From: JAERML01 sp035687895
GTDB lineage: Bacteria; Bacteroidota; Ignavibacteria; UBA10030; UBA6906
Assembly: GCA_035687895.1 (NCBI GenBank)
Contig: DASRUE010000040.1
Location: forward strand, 1-27,949
DNA length: 27,949 nt
Direction: 5' to 3'
In this document: positions 1-7,750 of the stretch, in pieces
Numbering within the stretch: position 1 is the stretch's first letter
How the letters are laid out: the number at the start of each line of letters is the position of its first letter
The notes under the pieces: model-generated
The model's input: only the letters and a program-made list of their open reading frames with translations
Told to the model about the DNA's origin: nothing
Databases searched by the model: none
Program-made: the position numbers and the translations under genes

Positions 1-24
1 GCCGCGTCCCATACGTGCGCTGCC

Positions 25-1548
25 TTACAGAGTCACAGGGTCGGCGAATTTTGCCAGTTCCTTCGCTGATGCCTTCTCGACGTCGGCATGAAGGCTATTG
101 CCATGCGAGTCCATCGTGACAATAACCGGGAAGTCCTTGACAATAATGTGCCACATCGCCTCAGGGATCCCAAACTCCAGGAAGTCCACTCCCTTTACGC
201 TGGTGATGCACTTCGAGTAGTATTGCGCCGCACCCCCAATCGCATTGAGATACACCGCACCGTGTTCTTTCAGGGCGGCAAGTGTCTTGGCGCCCATCCC
301 ACCCTTACCAATTACAGCACGAATTCCGAATTTCTTGATGATGTCGCCCTGGTATGGTTCTTCCCGTATACTCGTTGTCGGCCCGGCAGCCGTCAGCGTC
401 CATTTGTCTCCATCCTTCAATGCGACGGGGCCGCAATGGTAGAGCGCTGCACCGTTCAGATCGACGGGTGAGTCATGCGTTAGCAGGTGATGATGAAACG
501 TGTCTCGGCCGGTGTGCATTTCACCATTCAAGAGAACCACGTCTCCGACTTTGAGTTTTCGGATCTGCTCTTCCGTGATCGGCGTGGTCAATGAGATTTC
601 CCGCCCGGTCATTGGAAGTCCCGCTGTCTTGGCAAGGCGCATAACAGGTGTATCATCCTTGTAGAGCCAGTGCTTGATGGCTCCGGTGGACGCATCCAGA
701 ACGACACCCAGCCTTCGGAATGCCCAGCAATCGTACGCCACTGAGACAAAGAAACTTGCCGGCAAACGGTTGTATACACCCACCTTGCATCCGATCAATG
801 TGGCCTTGCCACCAAAACCCATCGTCCCGATGCCAAGCTTGTTGGCATTCTCCATCACGTACTCTTCAAGCTTGGCGAGTTCGGGATTCGGATTGATATC
901 ATCAAGCAGCCGGAACAATTGCTGCTTGGCATAGTGATAGCCCGACGCGCGGTCGCCACCAATTGCTACTCCAATCGCACCAACGCTGCATCCCTGTCCC
1001 TGCGCCTGAAACACTGCATGCATAATGCACTTGCGAATGCCATCCATCGTTCGGTCCGCCCTGCCAAGATTTTCGAGTGTGCAGGGTACTGAGTATTGGA
1101 TGTTCTTGTTTTCACATCCCCCTCCTTTGAGAATCAGTCGGACATCGATTTCGTCGTTTTCCCACTGCTCGAAGTGGACGACAGGTGTTCCCGGACCAAG
1201 GTTGTTGCCGCTGTTTTTCCCGGTCAGTGAGTCCACTGAATTCGGGCGGAGCTTTCCGAGTTTGGTGGCTTCGGCAACGGCCTCGAGGATCCACCTCTTC
1301 ATCACGATCTGATTGGCACCCACCGGCGTTCGGATCTCGAAAGTCGGCATGCCGGTATCCTGGCAAATCGGTGCGACGCCGTCACATGCCATATCGACAT
1401 TGATGGCGATGGTTTGCAGCGCAAGGGCGGACTGCGTGTTCGGAGTTTCGTCGTTCATTGTCCGGGCAAGTGCGCGGCGAACATCGGGTGGGAGATTGGC
1501 TGAGGTTTCAGTGATGAGCTTGAGAATGCTATTCTTGAATTGTTCCAT
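25..1548 (-). CDS. Fumarate hydratase, class I (iron-sulfur, fused alpha+beta form)
   Basis: Interconverts fumarate and malate in the cytosol (TCA cycle); class I enzymes use an oxygen-sensitive [4Fe-4S] cluster. The 507-residue product has the family landmarks in order: CQDTGMPTF near residue 62, a GGGCENKN cluster-ligand region near 142, GIGTMGFGGK near 240, and the beta-domain RAVIGKGGMG near 413. Both halves lie in one chain as in E. coli FumA/FumB (about 548 aa), so it is slightly short but complete; the stop is at 25-27. The start ATG at 1546-1548 has GGAG about 8 bases upstream on the minus strand. It follows queC by 51 bases on the same strand and may be read with it, although the functions are unrelated. 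Citrate synthase at the other end of the window is another TCA enzyme, but far away and on the other strand. FumA and FumB cannot be told apart, so no symbol is given. Confidence 0.95.
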   Translation of the reverse strand: MEQFKNSILKLITETSANLPPDVRRALARTMNDETPNTQSALALQTIAINVDMACDGVAPICQDTGMPTFEIRTPVGANQIVMKRWILEAVAEATKLGKLRPNSVDSLTGKNSGNNLGPGTPVVHFEQWENDEIDVRLILKGGGCENKNIQYSVPCTLENLGRADRTMDGIRKCIMHAVFQAQGQGCSVGAIGVAIGGDRASGYHYAKQQLFRLLDDINPNPELAKLEEYVMENANKLGIGTMGFGGKATLIGCKVGVYNRLPASFFVSVAYDCWAFRRLGVVLDASTGAIKHWLYKDDTPVMRLAKTAGLPMTGREISLTTPITEEQIRKLKVGDVVLLNGEMHTGRDTFHHHLLTHDSPVDLNGAALYHCGPVALKDGDKWTLTAAGPTTSIREEPYQGDIIKKFGIRAVIGKGGMGAKTLAALKEHGAVYLNAIGGAAQYYSKCITSVKGVDFLEFGIPEAMWHIIVKDFPVIVTMDSHGNSLHADVEKASAKELAKFADPVTL

Positions 1549-1599
1549 TGAGTCTCTCCTTCGGTGCTACGGTTGGTGTTGCCTTCGTGCCGCCGCGGA

Positions 1600-2295
1600 T
1601 CAGACGTCCGCGTACATCGGTTTCTGTACGTACGGGAGCGGGTCTTGAACGCCGGCCTGTTGGAATCCCCGGAGGCGCAACGCACAGCTATCGCAGATAC
1701 CGCAGGCCTTGTCCTCACGCGCGTAACATGACCATGTTAAGTGAAGGGGTGCGCCAAGCGCGATTCCCCGCAAAACGATCTCCGCCTTGTTGAGGTTAAT
1801 GACGGGAGTGACAATTGAGATCCGGGTCGTCGGTTTGGTTCCTGTTTTAACGACTAATTCGAACGCGTCGTAAAACTCCCTCCGGCAGTCAGGATAGCCT
1901 GACGAATCCTCCTGAACCGCCCCCACAAAGATAGCGGAGGCATTGAGCACTTCTGCCCAACTTACTGCCACGGAAAGCATGCTGGCATTACGGAAAGGTA
2001 CATACGAGGATGGTATTTTTGAATTGGTTAAATCTGCGACGCTTACTGGAATTGTTCTGTCTGTGAGGCTCGAATTGCCAATCTTTGACAGGTGTTCCAT
2101 TGAAATAACAAGCCGGTGTGCTGCATGGTAGTGATCTGCGATGTCGTGGAACGCCTTAAGCTCGCGAGTCTCTGTCCGTTGGCCATAGTTGAGATGGAGC
2201 AGCGCAAGATCGTGTTCTTGAGTTGCCATTGCAGTGGTCACGCAACTGTCCATTCCACCGCTCACAAGCACCACTCCAAGTGGTCGGGCCATCAT
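1600..2295 (-). CDS. queC: 7-cyano-7-deazaguanine (preQ0) synthase QueC
   Basis: Converts 7-carboxy-7-deazaguanine to preQ0 using ATP and ammonia, a step towards queuosine in tRNA. The 231-residue product shows the PP-loop ATP-binding motif SGGMDS at residues 12-17 and four Cys near the C-terminus (about 190, 198, 201, 204; core CGICDSC) expected to bind zinc. Length fits the family. The start ATG overlaps the queE stop in an ATGA, and AGGTG just upstream inside queE serves as ribosome site, so the two are translationally coupled in pathway order (QueE makes the QueC substrate). Other queuosine genes (queD, queF, tgt) are not in the window. Confidence 0.96.
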   Translation of the reverse strand: MMARPLGVVLVSGGMDSCVTTAMATQEHDLALLHLNYGQRTETRELKAFHDIADHYHAAHRLVISMEHLSKIGNSSLTDRTIPVSVADLTNSKIPSSYVPFRNASMLSVAVSWAEVLNASAIFVGAVQEDSSGYPDCRREFYDAFELVVKTGTKPTTRISIVTPVINLNKAEIVLRGIALGAPLHLTWSCYAREDKACGICDSCALRLRGFQQAGVQDPLPYVQKPMYADV

Positions 2296-2936
2296 ACACC
2301 TCGCGTTTCCGGCTCCCAGATAAATTTATGCAGCTGCATCTGGAGTCTTACCGTTAGTCCACTTTCCAAAATCCATCGCGCCAATTCCACCGGAGGCAGC
2401 ACACCAAATACCGGTGACATGAGAACGGGGCATCGTTCAATGATGCGATGCGCCCCGATGATCTCCACAGCCCAATCGAAATCTTCCCTGTCTCCAATAA
2501 CGAACTTCACTTCGTCGGTTGCCTTGAGTTTTGCCACGTTGGTCCAGAGATTCTTCTTCACCATCCCACTGGAAGGGCACTTGAAGTCAACAATACGCTT
2601 TACCCTTCCATCGACCGAACCGATATCAAGGCTTCCTCCGGTTTCCAGCAGCACCTCGAACCCACGATCGCACAGCAGTGTCATCAATTGATGCACATCC
2701 TCCTGCACAAGCGGCTCACCGCCGGTGATCTCGACAAGCTTGCAGCGATAGGATTCGACAGTGCCGAGGACCTCTTCAAGTTCCATAGTCCGCCCTTCAT
2801 AAAAGGCGTACTCGGTATCGCAGTAGGAACAACGGAGATTGCAGTAGGTCAGCCGCACAAAGACGCAGGGCCGTCCCGTGTGGGTCGATTCACCCTGGAT
2901 GCTGTGGAAAACCTCATTAACGAGAAGATGGGCCAT
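2292..2936 (-). CDS. queE: 7-carboxy-7-deazaguanine synthase QueE (radical SAM)
   Basis: Radical SAM enzyme converting 6-carboxytetrahydropterin to 7-carboxy-7-deazaguanine. The cluster-binding CX3CX2C motif is CNLRCSYC with Cys at residues 32, 36 and 39, preceded by the family hallmark FHSIQGEST at 10-18 and followed by an EITGGEPL-type SAM-contact segment near 69-76. At 214 aa it is full length. The gene is first in the queE-queC pair. No Shine-Dalgarno is visible; the ATG directly follows a short GC-rich inverted repeat (GCGGG/CCCGC). A TAAATTTG element ends about 10 bases upstream of the ATG, so the message could be almost leaderless; this is inference. Confidence 0.95.
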   Translation of the reverse strand: MAHLLVNEVFHSIQGESTHTGRPCVFVRLTYCNLRCSYCDTEYAFYEGRTMELEEVLGTVESYRCKLVEITGGEPLVQEDVHQLMTLLCDRGFEVLLETGGSLDIGSVDGRVKRIVDFKCPSSGMVKKNLWTNVAKLKATDEVKFVIGDREDFDWAVEIIGAHRIIERCPVLMSPVFGVLPPVELARWILESGLTVRLQMQLHKFIWEPETRGV

Positions 2937-2946
2937 GCGGGACCCG

Positions 2947-2954
2947 CAAATTTA
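2947..2954 (-). promoter_or_regulatory. Possible -7/-10 element upstream of queE (TAAATTTG)
   Basis: Read on the minus strand, TAAATTTG matches the Bacteroidota -7 consensus TAnnTTTG. No TTTG-like -33 box sits at the expected 19-21 base distance, so the match is half a promoter. If used, transcription would start only a few bases before the queE ATG. Confidence 0.25.
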
Positions 2955-3026
2955 AAAAAAGGTACAAAGAAGGGGTAGGAAAAGCAAGAAAACGAAAGAA
3001 GGTGAAACGATTGAGTGGGCTTTGGA

Positions 3027-3704
3027 TCAGCCTGCCTTTTTCCTTCGAGCGAGGCAGTTGATCACCGATGCGGTCACAAGAGCTTCATCCAGAGGCTTCA
3101 TGATAAAATCATTTACGCCGAGACGTTTCCCAGCAATAAGCATGTCGCGGTCAATCCTTGTTGCAAGAAACAGGAAGGGGATCTCTTGCGTTGCGATGTT
3201 CGTGCGAACCCATAGAAAGAGATCAAACCCGACCGGCCCGTTCTCGAAGTTTACTTCGGAAACCACCAAATCCGGTCTGTAGCTAACGAGCGTCTCCACT
3301 GCTTCGTCATAGCCTGCCGCTGCAATTGCCTCGAACCCATACTTGCGCAACCCGGACACGAGCGTCGTCAAGACCCGCTCGTCCTGATCTATGATCAATA
3401 CAAGCTCCTGACGTTTGCGCCGCAAATGAGAATCCGGCGTTCCATTGTTTGATTCCAGTCTTCTTCGGGATTGCCCTATTGAATCAAGGTAGTATTCCAC
3501 CCGTTTCTGCAACGACTTGCCTGCTGAATTATCTTCATCGAGCGCAAAGACAGTCTGTATCGTCTTGAGGGCTTTGCTGTAACGAGCCATCTGAAGATAT
3601 TCTTCCGCCCGTTTGAGATAATGCTCGATCTTGGCCTGGTGGAAGCTCTCATTCAGCATAAGAATGTTGGAGGTGGTGTCTGGAGTCTGCAAGAGTTTCT
3701 CCAT
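3027..3704 (-). CDS. TPR-like / receiver-domain protein with a non-canonical phosphoacceptor site
   Basis: The N-terminal 80 or so residues are helical and TPR-like (AEEYLQMARYSKALKTIQTV); residues 100-222 form a CheY-like receiver. The acidic pocket (D107, D109) and conserved Lys (K204 in FIMKPLD) are present, but where the phosphoacceptor Asp should be the sequence reads VVSEVNF, with Glu at about 151 (numbering from the TTG at 3707). Two other receivers in this window read ISDI at that place. Glu can mimic a phosphorylated Asp, so a constitutively active or phosphorylation-independent adaptor is possible. No output domain is present. ATG at 3702-3704 is preferred over the adjoining TTG; neither has a Shine-Dalgarno (upstream is a C6 run). 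It is divergent from ecfT. No partner kinase is nearby; function unknown. Confidence 0.8.
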   Translation of the reverse strand: MEKLLQTPDTTSNILMLNESFHQAKIEHYLKRAEEYLQMARYSKALKTIQTVFALDEDNSAGKSLQKRVEYYLDSIGQSRRRLESNNGTPDSHLRRKRQELVLIIDQDERVLTTLVSGLRKYGFEAIAAAGYDEAVETLVSYRPDLVVSEVNFENGPVGFDLFLWVRTNIATQEIPFLFLATRIDRDMLIAGKRLGVNDFIMKPLDEALVTASVINCLARRKKAG

Positions 3705-3707
3705 CAA

Positions 3708-3947
3708 GGATTGGGGGGAATCTTGTCACACCCAAAGTAGGGGAATCATCGAATCCTACCTGTGCCCCAAGTCACCATATCTCCTTCGCGGGACAGTTGG
3801 GTCGAGGAAAGGACCGGTTATGCACCGACGCCAAGCCGATTCAGCTTGAATCTGTCTCAAGGAGCCTCAGTTGCATTTCCGGCAAAAAACGGTACCTTAG
3901 CAGCACAAATATGCTCAAGAACCACTCAAGCAGTCGATGGATGCAGG
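3708..3947. other. Divergent intergenic region between receiver protein and ecfT
   Basis: 240 bases separate the two divergent starts. I see no convincing promoter pair, no riboswitch consensus (cobalamin, FMN and TPP were looked for) and no credible ORF. The reading frame is open upstream of ecfT but the extra residues look non-coding. A weak TTGCAT/TACCTT pair spaced by 16 bases near 3870-3900 is the best ecfT promoter guess and is poor. Confidence 0.4.
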
Positions 3948-4673
3948 ATGAAGCTTGATCCCCGCGTAACACTCTCCAATACGTGCTTATTGTCCGTAGC
4001 AACATTGTGGACTGACTCGGTTGCAGGGCTTATACTCGTTGCCATGTTCCTTACCATCCTCGCTTTGTTAACCCGCATTGATCTGCTTTCATTGACAAGG
4101 CGCTTTCGCACAGTTTTCTGGTTCGTAGCTATCATCACGGGCGTCAACGCGTTCACACAAGACGGACAAGTGCTTTGGGAATTTTCCGGATTCCTTGCCA
4201 CGCGAGAGGGCCTTGTTACAGGTTTGGTTCTTTCGGGACGCATCATTCTCCTGCTTGCTGCATCAGCTATTCTTGTGCAGAAGACATCTCTATCTGAGAT
4301 AATAGACGGTCTAGAGATTCTCCTCAGCCCCATTCGTAGATATGCGGGCCCTTTCATTCGTATCCTCGTTATTGCGCTGCACTTCGTCCCGCTGTTGATT
4401 CAAACCACCCGCCGTATCAAGATGGTCCAGATTGCCAGAGGTGCCGATGTAGAGACAAAGTTCATCGGTCAAATCCGGTTTGCGCGTTCAGCTGCAGTGC
4501 CATTGTTTATTACTGCTCTCCGGTCATCCGATCAGTTGGCCCTTGCGATGGATGCTCGCGGCTATGATCCGTCTGCGAACAGGTCGTACTATGGACAACT
4601 TACCATGCGAGCTATTGATTGGTTTATGCTCACATTAGCAGCGGCTTGTTGTGTTGGAGCTTTCTTCATCTAA
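3948..4673 (+). CDS. ecfT: Energy-coupling factor transporter membrane protein EcfT
   Basis: Membrane coupling subunit of an ECF-type ABC importer, transmitting ATPase movements to a substrate-binding S component. The 241-residue product has several hydrophobic segments (about 25-43, 55-67, 88-110, 135-152, 225-240) and the two diagnostic Ala-Arg-Gly motifs in cytoplasmic coupling helices: QIARGAD (ARG at 163-165) and MDARGYDP (203-205). The ATG at 3948 is chosen because the family normally starts shortly before the first membrane segment; the in-frame extension back to 3762 is atypical. The other ECF parts (EcfA1, EcfA2, a Gx-type S component) are on the opposite strand immediately to the right, and the 3' ends overlap by 39 bases. 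Having T convergent with its A subunits, rather than in one operon, is unusual. Confidence 0.9.
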   Translation: MKLDPRVTLSNTCLLSVATLWTDSVAGLILVAMFLTILALLTRIDLLSLTRRFRTVFWFVAIITGVNAFTQDGQVLWEFSGFLATREGLVTGLVLSGRIILLLAASAILVQKTSLSEIIDGLEILLSPIRRYAGPFIRILVIALHFVPLLIQTTRRIKMVQIARGADVETKFIGQIRFARSAAVPLFITALRSSDQLALAMDARGYDPSANRSYYGQLTMRAIDWFMLTLAAACCVGAFFI

Positions 4674-5507
4674 CGGACGATGACCAATCTTTGCCCTCAT
4701 CTCATCCATCGTCAGTACATCCGGGGGGATGTTCATTCCGCGTTGGCGCAGTTCATCGGCATACTGAAGAACCTCCGGAGGATCGTAACCATACAACGCA
4801 AGCCGGGGAGAATCTGTAAGAAGTCTGCGCGCTGATTCGTCGGCTTGAACGCCGTTCGCAAGGACAATGATGCGGTCCGCGATCTCTGCAAGGAAATCGA
4901 GCTCATGAGAGACAATCACCAACGTTGTTCCACGGCGTTTTGCTTGCTTCATGATAGCAAGCGTGCGATCAACACCCTCTCCGTCCAACCCCACTGTTGG
5001 CTCATCCAGAAGCATTGCCCGAGGCTGCAGAATGAGCACGCTCGCTATTGCGAGACGCCTTGCTTCCCCTATGCTCAGGGCAAAGGGCGATCGTCCCAGA
5101 TGCTCTTCAGGAACGAGCCCCACCTCTTCCAGTGCTTTTCGTGAGCCACCGGGGGCAACACTCGTGAGACCAAAATTTCTCCCGGCGTATATCAGCTCTT
5201 CTTCCACTGTCTCACAGAAGAAGTGCTGTTCTGGAAACTGGAATGAGAATCCGATCTGGCGCCTGATCTTCGGGAGATTATCTTGTACCTTCCAAATATC
5301 CTCATCGTCAATACTGACAATGCCGCTGTCTGGTCTTACAAGCGCATCCAGCAACTGTAGCAGTGTGGTCTTTCCCGCACCCTCCTGACCGATCACACCC
5401 AGACATTCGCCGCTTTCAATCGCCAAATCCAAATGATTGAAGATCAACTTCTTGCCTGCAACTTTCGACGAGTACGAGAATACAACATCGCGCAGAAAGA
5501 ACTTCAT
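4635..5507 (-). CDS. ecfA2: Energy-coupling factor transporter ATPase EcfA2-type
   Basis: Cytoplasmic ABC ATPase of an ECF transporter, expected to pair with the neighbouring EcfA1. Along 290 residues: Walker A GQEGAGKTT (40-48), Q-loop Gln90 in FSFQFPEQ, signature LSIGE (144-148), Walker B MLLDEPT (D168, E169), D-loop GLD (173-175) and H-loop His201 (VSHELDF). All catalytic elements are present, in contrast to EcfA1. The ATG overlaps the ecfA1 stop (ATGA) with AGGAG just before it. It is last in the uppP operon, and its final 12 or so codons are antisense to the 3' end of ecfT. The 1/2 naming follows gene order and is tentative. Confidence 0.92.
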   Translation of the reverse strand: MKFFLRDVVFSYSSKVAGKKLIFNHLDLAIESGECLGVIGQEGAGKTTLLQLLDALVRPDSGIVSIDDEDIWKVQDNLPKIRRQIGFSFQFPEQHFFCETVEEELIYAGRNFGLTSVAPGGSRKALEEVGLVPEEHLGRSPFALSIGEARRLAIASVLILQPRAMLLDEPTVGLDGEGVDRTLAIMKQAKRRGTTLVIVSHELDFLAEIADRIIVLANGVQADESARRLLTDSPRLALYGYDPPEVLQYADELRQRGMNIPPDVLTMDEMRAKIGHRPLDEESSNTTSRC

Positions 5508-6253
5508 AACTCCTGCTCAATTCTTACACGCACGGGGAGTGGCACTCCGCAACCATGAAGTTTCACAGCCTCTCGATCGAAAACGGCTGAGGGAACTCCA
5601 TCGCATAGCAGACCCCCCTGGTGCAACACCATCAGTCGATCTGTGCGGAGAGCTTCCCCGGGGAACTGTGTGATGAGAATGACAGCCATACGGGATTCAT
5701 CTCGGAGACGCATCACGAGATCGATGACCGCCCTGCGCGAGAAGCCGGACAAGAGTGATGTTGCCTCATCAAGAATCAAATAGCGCGGTTGGAGGATAAC
5801 TACAGAAGCAATTGCAAGCCGTTGCTTTTCACCGGCCGAAAGGTGCGCTATTGGCGTATCGCGGTATTGGTCAAGTCTGAACTTCCTCAACTGCTCTTCT
5901 ACACGCCGATGCATCTCAACCGTTTCAACGGCAAAGTTCTCCAGACCAAATGCGACCTCACGTTCCACGCTTATGGAAGTCATTTGCAGGTTCGGGTCCT
6001 GGAAAATCATCCCTACCTGCTGACGAATTTGCCTAATGTGAGAAGCGTTGTCAGTCCTGAGATCTTCAATCTCGACAGTGCCTCTACTTGGACAAAGAAG
6101 CCCGTTTATGCAGCGGGCAAGCGTGCTTTTCCCTGATCCGTTCGATCCCATGATCGCGGTAACGCTCCCCTCGCTGATCTGAAATGTCAATCCGTTGAGC
6201 GCGTTGCGCGAAGCCTGGGGATAACGAAAAGAAAGGTTGCGGACATCTATCAT
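5504..6253 (-). CDS. ecfA1: Energy-coupling factor transporter ATPase EcfA1-type, with degenerate D- and H-loops
   Basis: Second ABC ATPase of the ECF module (249 aa). Walker A GSNGSGKST (36-44), Q-loop Gln85 (FQDPNLQ), signature LSAGE (138-142) and Walker B LILDEAT (D162, E163) are normal. The D-loop, usually SMLD or SALD, reads SLLS (Ser at 169), and the H-loop His is replaced by Gln196 in LITQFPGEA. The predicted dimer is therefore asymmetric: one partner canonical, the other altered at two catalytic elements. ATG overlaps the apbE stop by 4 bases (ATGA); no Shine-Dalgarno is visible, so coupling to apbE translation is likely. The frame is intact, so I treat it as a functional variant, not a pseudogene. 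Confidence 0.92.
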   Translation of the reverse strand: MIDVRNLSFRYPQASRNALNGLTFQISEGSVTAIMGSNGSGKSTLARCINGLLCPSRGTVEIEDLRTDNASHIRQIRQQVGMIFQDPNLQMTSISVEREVAFGLENFAVETVEMHRRVEEQLRKFRLDQYRDTPIAHLSAGEKQRLAIASVVILQPRYLILDEATSLLSGFSRRAVIDLVMRLRDESRMAVILITQFPGEALRTDRLMVLHQGGLLCDGVPSAVFDREAVKLHGCGVPLPVRVRIEQEL

Positions 6254-7278
6254 GGAGCAGCGGACCGTGAGAACCTGTTTTCAAAACCAGCAGAGCTGAC
6301 AAACGAGAGGGAGTCGCCTTGCTGAAAGACAATGAGTCCCTCAACTCCGGGGGTCGATAGGATATACCGCATTCCTTCCTCGCGCCCAAGCACAAACACC
6401 AGAGTCGAAAGAGCGTCTGCGGTGGTGGCATCTGCAGCAACAATGGTTACACTCACAACACCATTCGAAGTGGGCAGACCGGTGGCTGGATCGATGATGT
6501 GATGATAGCGTACACCGTCCTGAATAAAGTAGCGCTGATAGTCACCGGACGTCGACACTCCACCTGTCCCCATCCTGAACTCACCGAAAAACTCGCCCTC
6601 CCTTCTCGGATGACGAACCAGAATGGTCGCGGCGGCGGAGTCTAGCAGCCGTGTTCCCTCCCATGATACTCCCAAGTTCCCGCCAACATCCACAATAAAC
6701 TGCTTGCATCCCTTTCTCCGAAGAATTTCCGCTGCCCTGTCCACAGCATACCCCTTGGCGATGCCCCCGAGATCGAGCGCCATGCCTTTGTGTGTCAGAA
6801 ACACCTTCTCTCCGGCAATAACGATTTGCCGATAATCAATCAACGGAAGCAGACGAGAGATGGCATCTCTGGATGGCACTCGCGGCTTCGCCGCAAGGAA
6901 GTCCCACGTTTTGACAATCGGCCCGACGGCAACATCAAACGCTCCACCCGATCTCTCCGCAAATGCAATGCTGGTCCGAAGCAGCGCAATCAACTCAGGG
7001 GAAACGAGAATCGAGTCCTTCCCCGCGTGGAGGTTGATTCTCCCCACCTGACTGGTGTCGTTGTAGTCTGTTGCCATTTCCTCAATGCGCTGAATTTCAG
7101 CAAGCGCCGAATCGATTGCGGCGTTCAGTTGGTCAACGGTGCCGCTTTCGTCATACACGGCAATTGTGACAAAACTGTTCATCGCCGTCGACTCTCGGGT
7201 GACCGGCCGTTTGGGGGAACGGTTGCATCCAAGGAGAAGAAGGACAACGAAACCGAGCGTAGAGAGTTGAAGGTGCAT
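6250..7278 (-). CDS. apbE: FAD:protein FMN transferase, ApbE family lipoprotein
   Basis: ApbE enzymes transfer FMN from FAD to a Ser/Thr in extracytoplasmic redox proteins (RnfG, NqrC and FMN-binding-domain proteins). The 342-residue product begins with a lipoprotein signal ending LLLLGC (Cys18), so it is membrane-anchored outside the cytoplasm. Family motifs follow: LDLGGIAKGYAVD near 168-180, VDVGGNLGV near 197, and the metal/FAD region HHIIDPATGLP, then ADATTADALSTLVFVLG. No Shine-Dalgarno is seen; the gap from the NusG-II gene is 36 bases. It sits between ECF ATPase genes and ECF S-component/NusG-II genes, suggesting the transporter handles a flavin or acts with flavinylated proteins. No flavinylation target motif (D-x-x-[ST]-G-A-[ST]-type) was found in any protein of the window. 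Confidence 0.95.
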   Translation of the reverse strand: MHLQLSTLGFVVLLLLGCNRSPKRPVTRESTAMNSFVTIAVYDESGTVDQLNAAIDSALAEIQRIEEMATDYNDTSQVGRINLHAGKDSILVSPELIALLRTSIAFAERSGGAFDVAVGPIVKTWDFLAAKPRVPSRDAISRLLPLIDYRQIVIAGEKVFLTHKGMALDLGGIAKGYAVDRAAEILRRKGCKQFIVDVGGNLGVSWEGTRLLDSAAATILVRHPRREGEFFGEFRMGTGGVSTSGDYQRYFIQDGVRYHHIIDPATGLPTSNGVVSVTIVAADATTADALSTLVFVLGREEGMRYILSTPGVEGLIVFQQGDSLSFVSSAGFENRFSRSAAP

Positions 7279-7314
7279 GTAGATGTTGACTATATCATGA
7301 GGCGGAAGTGAGAG

Positions 7315-7689
7315 CTATCCGGTAATGGCACGGACGCCAGCTTTGTCAGCGGCAAGGATGCGGACCACGACTTTGTTGGGAACGCAGACTATTATGTCGC
7401 CTCCCCTGGAACGCCAGCCGGTGCGAATGCAAACGTGGTTCGGACACTTTGCTTCCGTCACTGCAACTCTTCCCTCCCGAATTTCAATCGTAAGGGCTCC
7501 CTCCGCTCCGCTGACGGGGAAAATGCGATTCTCAAGAAGACTTGCCTTGTGGACGGTCCTCCCATCTACTTGCACCAGAACAGTGTTTCCCTCGATGGCA
7601 AATGAACCAACGGCCAGGAAACTGCCCGCAACAAGGCAGACCAGCAATGCAAGTAGAACCTTGTCACCAATTGTGAGTGTGGGTATCAT
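7315..7689 (-). CDS. NusG domain II-containing membrane-anchored protein
   Basis: A single N-terminal membrane segment (KVLLALLVCLVAGSFLAVGS) is followed by a small extracytoplasmic domain with the NusG_II (PF07009) pattern: VDGRTVHK, then AKCPNHVCIRTGWRSRGG and IIVCVPNKVVV. The three Cys of that pattern are conserved in this family and may be redox-active or metal-binding; the biochemical role is unknown. Despite the name it is not the transcription factor NusG. Such genes commonly sit next to Gx-type S components and ApbE, exactly as here. ATG at 7687-7689 is chosen because it begins close to the membrane segment; a GTG at 7719 in frame is the alternative. Neither has a clear ribosome site. 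Confidence 0.85.
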   Translation of the reverse strand: MIPTLTIGDKVLLALLVCLVAGSFLAVGSFAIEGNTVLVQVDGRTVHKASLLENRIFPVSGAEGALTIEIREGRVAVTEAKCPNHVCIRTGWRSRGGDIIVCVPNKVVVRILAADKAGVRAITG

Positions 7690-7750
7690 GGTACTCGGAC
7701 TCAAGATACAGAAAATCACAACAACAGCAAACCGACATCCCGGCCGTGCT

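Noticed and set aside
2937..3026. preQ1 riboswitch upstream of queE
   Set aside because: No match to the preQ1 aptamer core; the region is mostly A-rich/T-rich filler.
3708..3947. Cobalamin, FMN or thiamine riboswitch upstream of ecfT
   Set aside because: No B12 box, FMN (RFN) or TPP conserved segments were found in the 240 bases.
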